Source: Halotalea alkalilenta (lineage in GTDB: Bacteria > Pseudomonadota > Gammaproteobacteria > Pseudomonadales > Halomonadaceae). From it: DNA of 64,000 bases. The translations under genes and the position numbers were made by a program. The stretch spans positions 3,658,001 to 3,722,000 of the forward strand of contig NZ_CP015243.1 in assembly GCF_001648175.1 (NCBI RefSeq), written 5' to 3'. Of this stretch, positions 18,158-26,890 are shown piece after piece; position 1 is the stretch's first letter; the number at the start of each line of letters is the position of its first letter. The notes under the pieces are model-generated. The model searched no databases. It was not told the origin of the DNA and saw nothing but the letters and a program-made list of their open reading frames with translations.

Positions 18158-19872
18158 ATCGACCTGTTCGAATCGGCGTGCTCGCCGGCCTGGCGCTCGG
18201 CGCCTGCTCGTCGGCCTGGGCAGCACCAACGCTGGTGGAGGACGCCCAACGCGGGATGACCCTCACCGTATTCGCCGCGTTCATCCTCGCCACCTTGCTG
18301 ATCACCTACTGGGCGGCGCGGCGCAATGCCTCTGCCCGTGAGTTCTACACCGCCGGAGGAGGCATCAGCGGACTCCAGAACGGGCTGGCGATCGCCGGCG
18401 ACTATCTCTCCGCGGCCGCCTTCCTCGGTGTCTCGGGGCTGATCGCGCTCTACGGGTTCGACGGCATTCTCTACCTGGTCGGCTTCTTCGTCGGCTTCAT
18501 TCCGGTACTGCTGCTGATCGCCGAACCGTGCCGCAATCTCGGCCGCTACACCCTCGGTGACGTGCTCGCCTACCGCAACGACTTTCGCAGCGCAAAAAGC
18601 GCAGGAGCCCTATCGAGCGTCTGCGTGGCGATCTGCTACCTGATTCCGCAGATCGTCGGCGGCGGCGTGATCGTGCAGGCGCTGATCGGGATCCGCTACG
18701 AAGTCGCGGTGGTCATCGTCGGTGTACTGATGATGATCTACGTATTCTTCGGCGGCATGCGCGCGACTACCTGGGTGCAGCTGATCAAAGCGGTGCTGCT
18801 GCTGCTCAGCTGTTTATTGCTAGTGATCCTCGCCTGGGCACCGTATGGCTTCAGCCTGCCGGGCCTGCTCGGCGCCCTGGTCGAGCATCCAGAGGTGCGC
18901 GCCTATGCGGCCGGGCTGACCACTCCACCCGGAGATGCCGCCGCCGCCGCTACCCGCCTGCTCGAGCCGGGACTCTACTTGAAAAATCCGCTCGAGCAGC
19001 TATCGCTGGGCCTTGCGCTGGTGCTCGGCACCGCAGCGATGCCCCATGTGCTGATGCGCTTTTTTACCGTGCGCGATGCCGGCACCGCGCGCCAGTCGGT
19101 GCTCTACGCGATGCTATTCATCGGCATCTGCCACTTGATGATCGTATTGATCGGCTTCGCCGCCGCACTTTACATCGGCGCGCCCACGATCAGATCGTTC
19201 GATCCAGGCGGTAACCTGGCCGCCCCCCTGCTCGCCCAGTACCTCGGCGGTGGCGCGGACAGCCTGCTCGGCAACCTGCTGCTCGCCTTCATCGCCGCGG
19301 TATCGTTCACCACCATCGTCGCGGTGGTCGCAGGCCTCACCCTGGCCTCCGCCTCGGCGCTGGCGCACGACGTCTACGTCGGTGCGATCAAGGGAGGGAG
19401 CGCCAGCGAGCGCGAGCAGGTGATCGCCGCGCGCCTCGCCACCCTGCTGGTCGGCGCAGTGGCGCTGGTGGTCGGGATCCTCGCCAAGGGCCAGAACGTC
19501 GCCCACCTGGTCGGGCTGGCCTACGCGGTGGCCGCTTCGGCCAACCTGCCGGCGCTGCTGCTGACCCTCTACTGGCGCCGCTGCAGTTCGATTGGCGTGC
19601 TGGCCGGCGTGCTCGGCGGCACCGCGATCGCGATCGCCCTGGTACTGGTGTCGCCGAACATGAGCTATCCCACCGGCGGCACCAGCCTGGTCGGACTCGA
19701 AGCGCCGCTCATCTCATTGCGTAACCCCGGGGTGATCTCGATCCCGCTCGGCTTCGCTCTGGTGGTGGTGTTTTCGCTGCTCTGCCCCGACCGGCTGAGC
19801 CAGACGCGCTGGGCGGAGCTCGCGGTTCGCCGCGACACCGGCCAAGGCGTCGCTCAGGCCGTCGGCCACTGA
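18154..19872 (+). CDS. Sodium:solute symporter, ActP-like (short-chain carboxylate uptake)
   Basis: A 572-residue member of the SSS family with about 14 hydrophobic segments after an N-terminal leader. Family features include EFYTAGGGISGLQNGLAIAGDY (the helix-1/2 motif), GRYTLGDVLAYR and a strongly conserved helix AVSFTTIVAVVAGLTLASAS. Closest in kind to ActP, the acetate/glycolate permease, and preceded by the DUF485 partner. The nitrilase gene follows 56 bases later, so the transported compound could be a carboxylic acid (a nitrilase product) or a nitrile-related acid. That link is inference. Confidence 0.85.
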   Translation: MNRPVRIGVLAGLALGACSSAWAAPTLVEDAQRGMTLTVFAAFILATLLITYWAARRNASAREFYTAGGGISGLQNGLAIAGDYLSAAAFLGVSGLIALYGFDGILYLVGFFVGFIPVLLLIAEPCRNLGRYTLGDVLAYRNDFRSAKSAGALSSVCVAICYLIPQIVGGGVIVQALIGIRYEVAVVIVGVLMMIYVFFGGMRATTWVQLIKAVLLLLSCLLLVILAWAPYGFSLPGLLGALVEHPEVRAYAAGLTTPPGDAAAAATRLLEPGLYLKNPLEQLSLGLALVLGTAAMPHVLMRFFTVRDAGTARQSVLYAMLFIGICHLMIVLIGFAAALYIGAPTIRSFDPGGNLAAPLLAQYLGGGADSLLGNLLLAFIAAVSFTTIVAVVAGLTLASASALAHDVYVGAIKGGSASEREQVIAARLATLLVGAVALVVGILAKGQNVAHLVGLAYAVAASANLPALLLTLYWRRCSSIGVLAGVLGGTAIAIALVLVSPNMSYPTGGTSLVGLEAPLISLRNPGVISIPLGFALVVVFSLLCPDRLSQTRWAELAVRRDTGQGVAQAVGH

Positions 19873-19881
19873 CTTCCTCAC

Positions 19882-19906
19882 TGCCGCGAGGCCGTCACTC
19901 GCGGCA
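19882..19906 (+). terminator. Intercistronic hairpin between symporter and nitrilase genes
   Basis: TGCCGCGAG / CTCGCGGCA, a 9-bp stem with a 7-base loop, ten bases after the symporter stop and followed by TTCCC. It may partly terminate or protect the upstream mRNA, giving unequal expression within the same operon. Confidence 0.45.
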
Positions 19907-19928
19907 TTCCCATCGCTGGAGAGTTCCG

Positions 19929-20948
19929 ATGTCCTCGCTACCGATCTTCACCGCGGCGGCCTGCCACGCCGCCCCTGTCTTCCTCGACAAAGCAGCGACC
20001 ACCGACAAGGCCATCGCACTGATCGAGGAGGCAGCCGCCCACGGCGCCACCCTGGTGGTGTTCCCCGAATCGTTCATCCCGGCTTTTCCGATCTGGGCGG
20101 CGCTGTGGCCACCGATCGACAACCACGACCTATTCGAGCATATGGTCGAGCAGAGCCTCTACGTCGATGGTCCCGAGGTCGCAGCACTCCAACAAACCGC
20201 CGCTCGGCTAGGGGTCAACGTATCGATCGGAATCAGCGAACGCAGCCATGCCAGCGTCGGCTGCATCTGGAACGCCAACCTGGTGATCGACGACCAGGGG
20301 CGGCTGGTCAATCATCATCGCAAACTGGTGCCGACCTTCTACGAGAAGCTGATCTGGGCACCCGGCGACGGCGAAGGACTCAAGGTGAATCCTCTCTCGA
20401 TCGGCCGGCTCGGCGCACTGATCTGCGGTGAGAACACCAACCCGCTGGCCCGCTATGCGCTGATGGCCCAGGGCGAACAAGTGCATATTTCCGCCTGGCC
20501 CGCGCTGTGGCCGACTCGACGACCCAGCGCAGGCGGCAATTTCGACAATCTCGCTGCCAACCGTATCCGCGCCAGCGCACATTCGTTCGAGGCCAAGGCG
20601 TTCGGCATCGTCTGCGCCGGCTACATGGATGCACCGATGCGCGACTTCCTGGTCGAGCGCGACCCGGCGATCGCTGCGGTGGTCGACGACACCTCGCGCG
20701 CGGAGAGCTTCTTCGTCGACCCCACCGGGCGCCAGCTGGGGCCGGCCTTGAGCCGCGAGGAAGGCATTCTTTACGCCGAGCTCGATCTCAACCGTTGCAT
20801 CGAACCGAAGCAGTTCCACGACGTCACCGGCTACTACCAGCGCTACGACGTGTTCTCCCTGAGCGTCGAACGTCGTCGCCAGCGACCGGTCGCCTGGGTG
20901 GACGGCGAAGAGCCGCTGGCTCAGCCGCGGGATATTCTCAACTCGTGA
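19929..20948 (+). CDS. Nitrilase (aliphatic/arylacetonitrilase type)
   Basis: A 339-residue true nitrilase. The catalytic triad is Glu in VVFPESFIPAFP (about residue 46), Lys in HHRKLVPTFYEK (about 131) and Cys in ICGENTNPLARYALMA (about 165); CGENTNP is the diagnostic nitrilase signature. It hydrolyses R-CN directly to the carboxylic acid and ammonia, usually as a large spiral oligomer in the cytoplasm. GGAGAG precedes the ATG. It follows an acetate-type symporter and converges, with an 11-base overlap, with a LysR gene that may control it. Confidence 0.95.
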   Translation: MSSLPIFTAAACHAAPVFLDKAATTDKAIALIEEAAAHGATLVVFPESFIPAFPIWAALWPPIDNHDLFEHMVEQSLYVDGPEVAALQQTAARLGVNVSIGISERSHASVGCIWNANLVIDDQGRLVNHHRKLVPTFYEKLIWAPGDGEGLKVNPLSIGRLGALICGENTNPLARYALMAQGEQVHISAWPALWPTRRPSAGGNFDNLAANRIRASAHSFEAKAFGIVCAGYMDAPMRDFLVERDPAIAAVVDDTSRAESFFVDPTGRQLGPALSREEGILYAELDLNRCIEPKQFHDVTGYYQRYDVFSLSVERRRQRPVAWVDGEEPLAQPRDILNS

Positions 20949-21840
20949 ACGCATCGTCGGCGCGAATCGCATCCTCCAGCGCCCGGACCACCCGCTTGAT
21001 CCTCGGCGCGTAGCGCAGGTCGCGGTGGACCGAAAGCCATAGATCCCGGCCGAGCTCGAACTCCCCCTCGAGCACACGCTTGAGCCCGAAGCGCTCGGCC
21101 GCGGAGAAGCTCGGTAGCATGACCAGTCCAGCCCCGGCCGCCGCGGTGAACATCTGCGCCAGCATGCTGGTGGAGTAGAAGCAAAGCGGCGGCTCGGGCA
21201 GCAGCGATTCGAGCCAGCGCACTTCGTCGATCTGCACCAGGTCATCGATGTAGCCGACGAACTGGTGCTCGGCGAGATCGGCCAAGCTCTGCGGTTCGCC
21301 ACGGCGTGCAAGGTAGGATTGGCTGGCGTAGAGATGAAGGCCGAAGCGGGCGACTCGCTCGACCTCCAGCCCACGCCCGCTCGGAGCGAAGAAGCTCAGG
21401 AAGATGTCCGCCTCGCGGCGGGTGACATGGACCTGCTGGGTCGAGGTGACCAGTTCGATCTCGATGGTCGGCAACTGCTCGCGAAACTCGGCGAAGACCC
21501 GACTCAGGTAGAGCGAGCCGATCCCCTCCATCGATGCGATTCGCACCCGGCCATGCGCACCACCGCTCTCGCCGAGGCGCTCGACGATCATCGTGAATTC
21601 GCTATCCATCCCGCTGACATGCTCAACCAGCCGGTGACCCAAGGCGTTAAGCACCAATCCACCGCGGCTGCGCTCGAACAGGCTCTCCCCCAGCATCGTC
21701 TCCAGATGAGCGATGCGTCGGCTGACGGTCGATGCATCGACGCCAAGACGCTTGGCCGCCCCGCCGAGCCCGCCGCTGCGGGCTACCTCGAGCAGCACGC
21801 GCAGCTCGTTCCAGTCGATCCTGTCTGGCGTCATTGGCAT
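20938..21840 (-). CDS. LysR-family transcriptional regulator
   Basis: 300 residues with the usual wHTH (LRVLLEVARSGGLGGAAKRLGVDASTVSRRIAHLE) and a co-inducer domain. Its stop overlaps the nitrilase stop tail-to-tail, so the two mRNAs are complementary over their ends. The 268-base region ahead of it holds a small TCAA-A-TTGA palindrome at 21880-21888. Target genes may be the symporter-nitrilase operon or lie on its own upstream side; neither can be proven here. Confidence 0.9.
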   Translation of the reverse strand: MPMTPDRIDWNELRVLLEVARSGGLGGAAKRLGVDASTVSRRIAHLETMLGESLFERSRGGLVLNALGHRLVEHVSGMDSEFTMIVERLGESGGAHGRVRIASMEGIGSLYLSRVFAEFREQLPTIEIELVTSTQQVHVTRREADIFLSFFAPSGRGLEVERVARFGLHLYASQSYLARRGEPQSLADLAEHQFVGYIDDLVQIDEVRWLESLLPEPPLCFYSTSMLAQMFTAAAGAGLVMLPSFSAAERFGLKRVLEGEFELGRDLWLSVHRDLRYAPRIKRVVRALEDAIRADDAFTS

Positions 21841-22074
21841 TTCCTGTCTCGGAGGGGGATGAAACGATGAGCGGACAGCTCAAATTGAACATGGCGCCCA
21901 GGGCGCGGCAAGCCGGTTCAGCTGTGCCGGTACCGTGCGCGCCGAGCGTTGCGTCGAAGCAACGATCGTTCGCCACCAGCCAGACGTGAGCCGCATCGGT
22001 CCTAGCGAATGGGCGGCTCATCAACACCGCTTTAACTAAAAATCAGCCTTAAAGCCGACCGCCGGCCCGATGCC

Positions 22075-22089
22075 ATTGATGCAATCAAT
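22075..22089. promoter_or_regulatory. Likely operator of the TetR gene
   Basis: ATTGAT-GCA-ATCAAT, a perfect 15-bp palindrome ending 19 bases before the TetR ATG. It overlaps a TTGATG element that could be the -35 box. The position suits autorepression. Confidence 0.6.
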
Positions 22090-22108
22090 TTGTGCTAGCC
22101 TTTCGATC

Positions 22109-22705
22109 ATGAACAAGACGTTAGGCATACGCACAGGCGGACGCAGCGCGAGGGTCCAGGCGGCAGTGCATCGGGCAGTGCGCGAGCTGCTCGACGAGCA
22201 GCCGCGCGAGGCGCTGACCGTTCCGCAAATCTCCCAGCGCGCAGGTGTCACTCCCTCGACGCTCTATCGCCGCTGGGGAGATCTCGCCACCCTGCTCGGC
22301 GATGTCGCCCTCGAGCAGATGCACCCCGACGCCCTTCCCGAGGATACCGGCAGCCTACGGGGAGACCTGCTCGCCTGGGCGCAGGATTATCTCGACGAGG
22401 TGGGCTCGCCACTCGGCCGCGATCTGCTGCGAGACGTGGTCTCGAGCCAGGCCAACGATTGCCCCCAGCGCTGCGCTGCGCTGCTCACCCAGCGCCTCGA
22501 TCGGCTTTTGGCGCGCGCCAAGCGGCGCGGTGAGACGCCGCCGGCGATCGAGGCGCTGGTCGACGCGGTGGTTGCTCCGCTGGTCTATCGCATCCTGTTC
22601 GACCCTAACCCGCCCACGCCCGAACAGATCGAATACTGGTTGGATGCCTGCCTGGCACAAGCGCCACGCAGACGACGGCGAAAGAGCATGACGCCAGCCT
22701 CCTGA
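22109..22705 (+). CDS. TetR-family transcriptional regulator
   Basis: 198 residues. The N-terminal TetR HTH reads LTVPQISQRAGVTPSTLYRRW, followed by a helical ligand domain (TetR_C_11-like). I start at ATG 22109 because it follows the palindromic site and gives the standard N-terminus; the frame extends 13 codons upstream through that site. A string of Arg/Lys near the C-terminus (RRRRRK) is unusual. It probably represses itself; no efflux gene is adjacent. It converges with the DUF4385 gene. Confidence 0.85.
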   Translation: MNKTLGIRTGGRSARVQAAVHRAVRELLDEQPREALTVPQISQRAGVTPSTLYRRWGDLATLLGDVALEQMHPDALPEDTGSLRGDLLAWAQDYLDEVGSPLGRDLLRDVVSSQANDCPQRCAALLTQRLDRLLARAKRRGETPPAIEALVDAVVAPLVYRILFDPNPPTPEQIEYWLDACLAQAPRRRRRKSMTPAS

Positions 22706-22712
22706 CCCCCCA

Positions 22713-23153
22713 TCAACCGCGCTCGTAACGCTCTCGGTGCTGCTCTTTCATCGACAGGTACTCGCGGTCCTCACGCACCCGCCGCCAAGCGGCGTGGAAG
22801 ATTCGCGCCGACGCCGCCTTGATGGGGTCCTCCTCGCCGATCGGCAGCAGCGCGCCCTGCGCGTCGTACTTGCGCCCCGACGGGCGCTTGGCATAGCGGC
22901 GTGAGCGGGTATAGCCCATCTGCAGGTACTTCCGCGCCATGTCCATGCCAACGAAGTCGCCCGCGGCCTTGTAGGCGAAGAACATCTCCTCGAGCTTGGC
23001 GGCAGACGCCCGCGCAAGCTCCGGCGTCTTGAACCTCCAGTGCGGTAGCAGCTCGCTCTTGTAGGGTTCGACGTTCATCACCCCCTGCTCTCCACGCCCG
23101 ATGCGGTAGCGCTCGGGATGGCGACGGTGGTCGAGAGGGCAGGCATCGTCCAT
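22713..23153 (-). CDS. DUF4385 domain protein
   Basis: 146 residues. The central part YRIGRGEQGVMNVEPYKSEL, then LPHWRFKT and F-V-G-M-D-M-A-R-K-Y-L-Q-M-G-Y-T-R-S-R-R-Y-A, matches the DUF4385 family as I know it. Function is unknown; the strongly basic, aromatic core suggests nucleic-acid or nucleotide contact, but that is a guess. It is slightly shorter than some members at the N-terminus. It converges with TetR, 7 bases apart. Confidence 0.75.
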   Translation of the reverse strand: MDDACPLDHRRHPERYRIGRGEQGVMNVEPYKSELLPHWRFKTPELARASAAKLEEMFFAYKAAGDFVGMDMARKYLQMGYTRSRRYAKRPSGRKYDAQGALLPIGEEDPIKAASARIFHAAWRRVREDREYLSMKEQHRERYERG

Positions 23154-23344
23154 CGAAACGGCTCCTGGTCACCCTGCTGGGTTGGCGGTCGAATTCAGGC
23201 CCTGCGGTGTCGAGGCTTCGGCGCAAGGCCAGCCCTTGCGACCCGTTCGGCCGCGGTGCGCGCAGCCGGGCGCTGTTCATTGTAGCTGGTCATCTCGGAG
23301 CAGTCGGCGGGGCCCTCGGGCGTCGGGCGAATATCGCGCGGCTT

Positions 23345-23372
23345 TTGTATTTTTTTATCAAAAACGTACAAT
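23345..23372 (+). promoter_or_regulatory. Probable sigma-70 promoter of the aminotransferase gene
   Basis: TTGTAT at 23345 and TACAAT at 23367 are spaced by 16 bases in an AT-rich island within GC-rich surroundings, about 70 bases before the GTG start. The outer parts (TTGT ... GTACAAT) repeat with identical spacing in the gntR promoter at 32806-32833. Confidence 0.55.
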
Positions 23373-23443
23373 AGCTGAAGGCGCCGTTTGCCCGGCACCT
23401 CGCGTCATTTCTCCGCCATAAGACCAATACGAGCGACTCTTTC

Positions 23444-24652
23444 GTGAATCCCGAATCCCTGTTGGCCCCGCGCATGGCCACCCTGCGCCAATCCCCCACC
23501 GCCATGGTCTCCGCGCTGATGCGCAAGCGCCGCGCCGAAGGCGTCGACGTCATCGACCTCGGCGAGGGAGAGCTCGACTTCCCCTCTCCCGAGGTGGCCA
23601 AGCGCGCCGGTATCGATGCAATCGCGCGCGACGATACCAAGTACACCGCGGTCACCGGCACCGAGGCGCTGAAACGTGCGGTATGCGCCAAGTTCTCCCA
23701 CGACAACGGCATCGATACCTCTCCCGAGCGGGTGGTGGTGTCCGTCGGCGGCAAGCAGATCGTGTTCAACGCGATGCTGGCGACCCTGTCACCGGGCGAC
23801 GAGGTGCTGATACCCGCGCCCTACTGGGTCTCCTATCCAGACATCGTCGCCTTGACCGGCGCCACCGCGCGGATCCTGCCCACCAGCGCCGAAGAGGGCT
23901 TCAAGCTCACCGCAGGCGCCTTGCGCGCGGCCCTGACCCCGCGTACTCGCTGGCTGATCCTCAATTCTCCGAACAACCCAAGCGGCGCGGTCTACACCCG
24001 CGCCGAGCTCGAGGCGCTGCTCGAGGTATTCGCCGAGGCTCCGCAGGCGCTGCTGCTCGCCGATGACATCTACGAGCACTTGGTCTTCGAAGGCGAGTTC
24101 TTCACCCCGGCGGGGCTGCGCGCTGATCTCGCCGAGCGCATCCTCACGCTCAACGGGGTCTCCAAGGCCTACTCGATGACCGGCTGGCGGATCGGCTACG
24201 CGACCGGCCCCGAATGGCTGATCGAGGCGATCGGCCGGCTGCAGTCGCAGAGCACCACCAATCCCGCCAGCATGTGCCAGGCAGCCGCTCAGGCCGCGCT
24301 CGAAGCGCCTCTCGACTTCCTTCCCGAGCGGCTCGAGCGGCTGCGCCGCCGCCGCGACCTGATGGTCGAAGGCATCCGCGCGATCGATGGGCTCGACTGC
24401 GCCACACCCCAGGGGGCGTTCTATCTCTACGTCGACTGCGCCGGGCTGATCGGCAAGCGTACCCCGCAGGGCCTGCGGCTGGAGAACGACCAAATGGTCG
24501 CCGACCACTTCGCCGCCTCGGCCGGGGTCGGCGTCGTGCCTGGCACGGCCTTTGGGCTATCTCCTTACCTGCGCCTGGCCTACGGCCAGCCGAGCGCGCG
24601 GCTGCGCGAGGCGCTGGCCCGGCTGGCGGAGTGCTGCGCGCGGCTGGATTGA
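23444..24652 (+). CDS. Class I/II pyridoxal-phosphate aminotransferase (aspartate-type)
   Basis: 402 residues of fold-type I aminotransferase. Motifs: IDLGEGELDFPSPEVAK, YTAVTGTEALKRA, ILNSPNNPSGAVYT with the substrate/PLP Asn, D-D-I-Y-E-H, and the PLP lysine in SKAYSMTGWRIGYA. It transfers an amino group, probably to 2-oxoglutarate. Start is taken at GTG 23444; a Met ten codons later is possible. The gene converges with the catabolic operon 24725-32743, and its promoter resembles that of gntR. I infer that it works in that pathway or recycles nitrogen for it. Confidence 0.88.
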   Translation: MNPESLLAPRMATLRQSPTAMVSALMRKRRAEGVDVIDLGEGELDFPSPEVAKRAGIDAIARDDTKYTAVTGTEALKRAVCAKFSHDNGIDTSPERVVVSVGGKQIVFNAMLATLSPGDEVLIPAPYWVSYPDIVALTGATARILPTSAEEGFKLTAGALRAALTPRTRWLILNSPNNPSGAVYTRAELEALLEVFAEAPQALLLADDIYEHLVFEGEFFTPAGLRADLAERILTLNGVSKAYSMTGWRIGYATGPEWLIEAIGRLQSQSTTNPASMCQAAAQAALEAPLDFLPERLERLRRRRDLMVEGIRAIDGLDCATPQGAFYLYVDCAGLIGKRTPQGLRLENDQMVADHFAASAGVGVVPGTAFGLSPYLRLAYGQPSARLREALARLAECCARLD

Positions 24653-24674
24653 AATCAATGCGATAGCAACGAAC

Positions 24675-24703
24675 ATCGCCTCGCGGCGGCGCCGCGAGGC
24701 GAT
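24675..24703. terminator. Hairpin between convergent aminotransferase and DapA-like genes
   Basis: A perfect 13-bp stem (ATCGCCTCGCGGC / GCCGCGAGGCGAT) with a GGC loop in the 72-base gap between two convergent genes. It is very stable but has no T-tract, so it is likely a shared two-way terminator. Confidence 0.65.
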
Positions 24704-24724
24704 GGCAGTGGACGCTGGCCGGGC

Positions 24725-25648
24725 TCAATCCACCAGCAGGGATTCGATCAGCGGCTGACGGCGGAAGTCGGCGAAAACAGCGCTCAGTTCGGCCAGCTGG
24801 GAGGCGTCGAGATCGCGCAGCGGAGCACGCACGCCGCCGGCACGCCAGCCACGCAGGCGCATCATCGCCTTGGTGGTCTGCGGCTGGCCGAAACGGCGAC
24901 ATAGTTCGCGCAGCGGGAACCACGCCCGGTGCAGTGCGCGAGCCTGGTCGAGCCGCCCCGCGCGGGTGGCGTCGAAAATCGCCTTGATCAGCTCGGGAAG
25001 CGCACAGCTATTGGTACTGCTCAGTCCATCCACGCCGGCACTGAGCGTCGAGACCATCGACAGATCGGAGGCGGCAATGATCTTGAGCCTGGGCTGCAGA
25101 CGATGGAGCAGACGATCGATGCTGGTCGGCGAGAGCTCCCCCTGTTTGAGCGCGACCACGCCGTCGATCGCGGCCAATCGCTCGATCTCGGCCGGGCTCA
25201 GGGTGGCGCCGACGCCGGGGGCGTTGTAGATCATCACCCCAGTAGCGCTGCGAGCGGCAAGTTCGGCGAAGTAGGCCTCAGTGTGCTCGAAGGTGATCTC
25301 GCAGGCATAGGGTGGCGTGAGCATCGGCAGGCCGCCGAGCCGGCCTGCGAGTTCGGTCAGTTCACAAGCCTCGCGCGCGTCGCCCGATGCGGCGCACAGC
25401 AGTACCGGCAGCCGGCCGTCGACGATCGCCATCGCTGCGGTGAAGAGCTCTGCGCGCTCCTCGGTGGTCTGCGCGGCGAACTCCCCATAGGTGCCGCCGA
25501 TCAGGATGCCGTCATAGCCGTGGCCGATCGCGCGTTCGAGGTTGAGCTCGAGTGCTGCGCGGTCCAGTTCACCGCGGTCGTCGAAGGGGGTGACGCAGAT
25601 GTTGAACAGGCCCTCGATGCGTGGGGCCAGCGGATGGTTCGAAGTCAT
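24725..25648 (-). CDS. DapA-family (DHDPS/NAL) aldolase-lyase
   Basis: A 307-residue (beta/alpha)8 class I lyase. The Schiff-base Lys is in VVALKQGE, the catalytic Tyr in VMIYNAPG, and the keto-acid-binding loop reads GGTYGEF instead of the usual GTTGE. Family members make or split C-C bonds with pyruvate, or dehydrate keto acids. A strict lysine-biosynthesis DapA would normally have GTTGES and stand elsewhere, so this is more likely a catabolic or paralogous enzyme. Start 25648; the frame has 17 more codons upstream. Last gene of the minus-strand operon, 57 bases after the amidotransferase. Confidence 0.85.
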   Translation of the reverse strand: MTSNHPLAPRIEGLFNICVTPFDDRGELDRAALELNLERAIGHGYDGILIGGTYGEFAAQTTEERAELFTAAMAIVDGRLPVLLCAASGDAREACELTELAGRLGGLPMLTPPYACEITFEHTEAYFAELAARSATGVMIYNAPGVGATLSPAEIERLAAIDGVVALKQGELSPTSIDRLLHRLQPRLKIIAASDLSMVSTLSAGVDGLSSTNSCALPELIKAIFDATRAGRLDQARALHRAWFPLRELCRRFGQPQTTKAMMRLRGWRAGGVRAPLRDLDASQLAELSAVFADFRRQPLIESLLVD

Positions 25649-25705
25649 CAATAATGTTCCATAGCGGGGTTGGAGAAATCGATCGGAGAACGCTTGCAAG
25701 CTGGC

Positions 25706-26890
25706 TCAGCGACGCGCCAGCGCCGCCTCGAGCAGGGCGATGAAGCCAGGATGTGGATGCCGTGCGCTGCTCGAAAGCTCGGGATGGCCCTGGATGCCGA
25801 CGAAGAACGCCTCGCCTCGCGCCTCGATCGCGTCAGTAATCCCGGGATCGTCCGTGGACCAGGCGCTGATCGAGATGCCCGCCGTCTCGAGCGAATGACG
25901 CCAGCGCGGTGCAAGGCGATAGCGGTGATTCATTCGCTCGCCAATCGTGTGAGCCGCATGGAAATTGGCGACCCGGCTGCCGGGGCGCAGCCGGGAAGTA
26001 GCGGCACCCAGGCGGTGGCGCTGCGCGCCGCGCTGGTCACGCAGCGCGATGAAGCTATGCACCGGTGCCTCGGGGTCGAGCTCCTCGAGCACCGCCTCGA
26101 GATGCCCCAGGCGGTCGCGGATCACTGCGGTGGCCATGCTCTGCATCCCGAAACAGAGCCCAAGGGTCGGCACTTGCAGCGCAAGCGCAAGCCCGGCGAG
26201 CAGGATCTGCCCCTCGATCTGACGACCGTCGCATCCTCCCGGCAGCACCAGTGCATCGACCTCGCCGAGCAGCGACCGCGCATCCGCACGTTCGAGGCCC
26301 AGCGGAGAGACGATACGCACCTCGACGGTAACGCCCAGATGATCGGCGGCATCTCCCAGCGCCGCCTGGTTGGCCGGATAGACCTCGCGCAGATGGTCGC
26401 GCTCACCGATCAAGGCGACCCTGATCGGCATTCGATCCATCCCCTGCCCGGCCTCCTCGGCCGGACATGGCCTGTCGTAGCGGTCGCGGCTGCCGCCAAG
26501 CAGCAGCCGCCCGGCTTCGTCGACCAGTCGCCATCGATCACCGAGCGGCTCGACCCGCGCTATGCGCTTGGTTTCGCCCGAGCTCGCGATGAGTGCCGCT
26601 TGGCTGTATTCGCCGAGCAGCAGCGCGGACGAGTCGGAATGGAAGACCTGCTCTGCGGCCTCGATCGTTCGCACCGACGCGCGCTCGAGCCACAGCCAAC
26701 CGTTGTCGACCAATCGTCCGTCGGCGGTGACGAACTGCCGTGCCCCCGGTTCGACCGCCGCGTTCGCTCCCAAGCCAGCCAGCCTGGCCACCTGCCGCCC
26801 GCATTCCTCACGCGCAAGCCATAGCGCGGCCGCCCGCGCAGCCAGCTCGAAGCGGCCAGGGGGATGGAGGATCGCGGCGAGATCGTGCAT
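25706..26890 (-). CDS. CTP-synthase-like class I glutamine amidotransferase with unrecognised N-terminal domain
   Basis: 394 residues in two parts. From about residue 155 (MPIRVALIGERDHLREVYP) it is a class I glutaminase domain of the type at the C-terminus of CTP synthase: LVLPGGCDGRQIEGQ, the nucleophile in TLGLCFGMQSMA, an MNHRYRLAP segment and the His-x-Glu pair in GIQGHPELSS. It should release ammonia from glutamine or an analogous gamma-amide. Residues 1-150 are not part of CTP synthase and I do not recognise them. The ATG shares one base with the stop of the M24 gene (TGATG), so it is coupled. The usual synthetase half of CTP synthase is absent. Confidence 0.75.
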   Translation of the reverse strand: MHDLAAILHPPGRFELAARAAALWLAREECGRQVARLAGLGANAAVEPGARQFVTADGRLVDNGWLWLERASVRTIEAAEQVFHSDSSALLLGEYSQAALIASSGETKRIARVEPLGDRWRLVDEAGRLLLGGSRDRYDRPCPAEEAGQGMDRMPIRVALIGERDHLREVYPANQAALGDAADHLGVTVEVRIVSPLGLERADARSLLGEVDALVLPGGCDGRQIEGQILLAGLALALQVPTLGLCFGMQSMATAVIRDRLGHLEAVLEELDPEAPVHSFIALRDQRGAQRHRLGAATSRLRPGSRVANFHAAHTIGERMNHRYRLAPRWRHSLETAGISISAWSTDDPGITDAIEARGEAFFVGIQGHPELSSSARHPHPGFIALLEAALARR

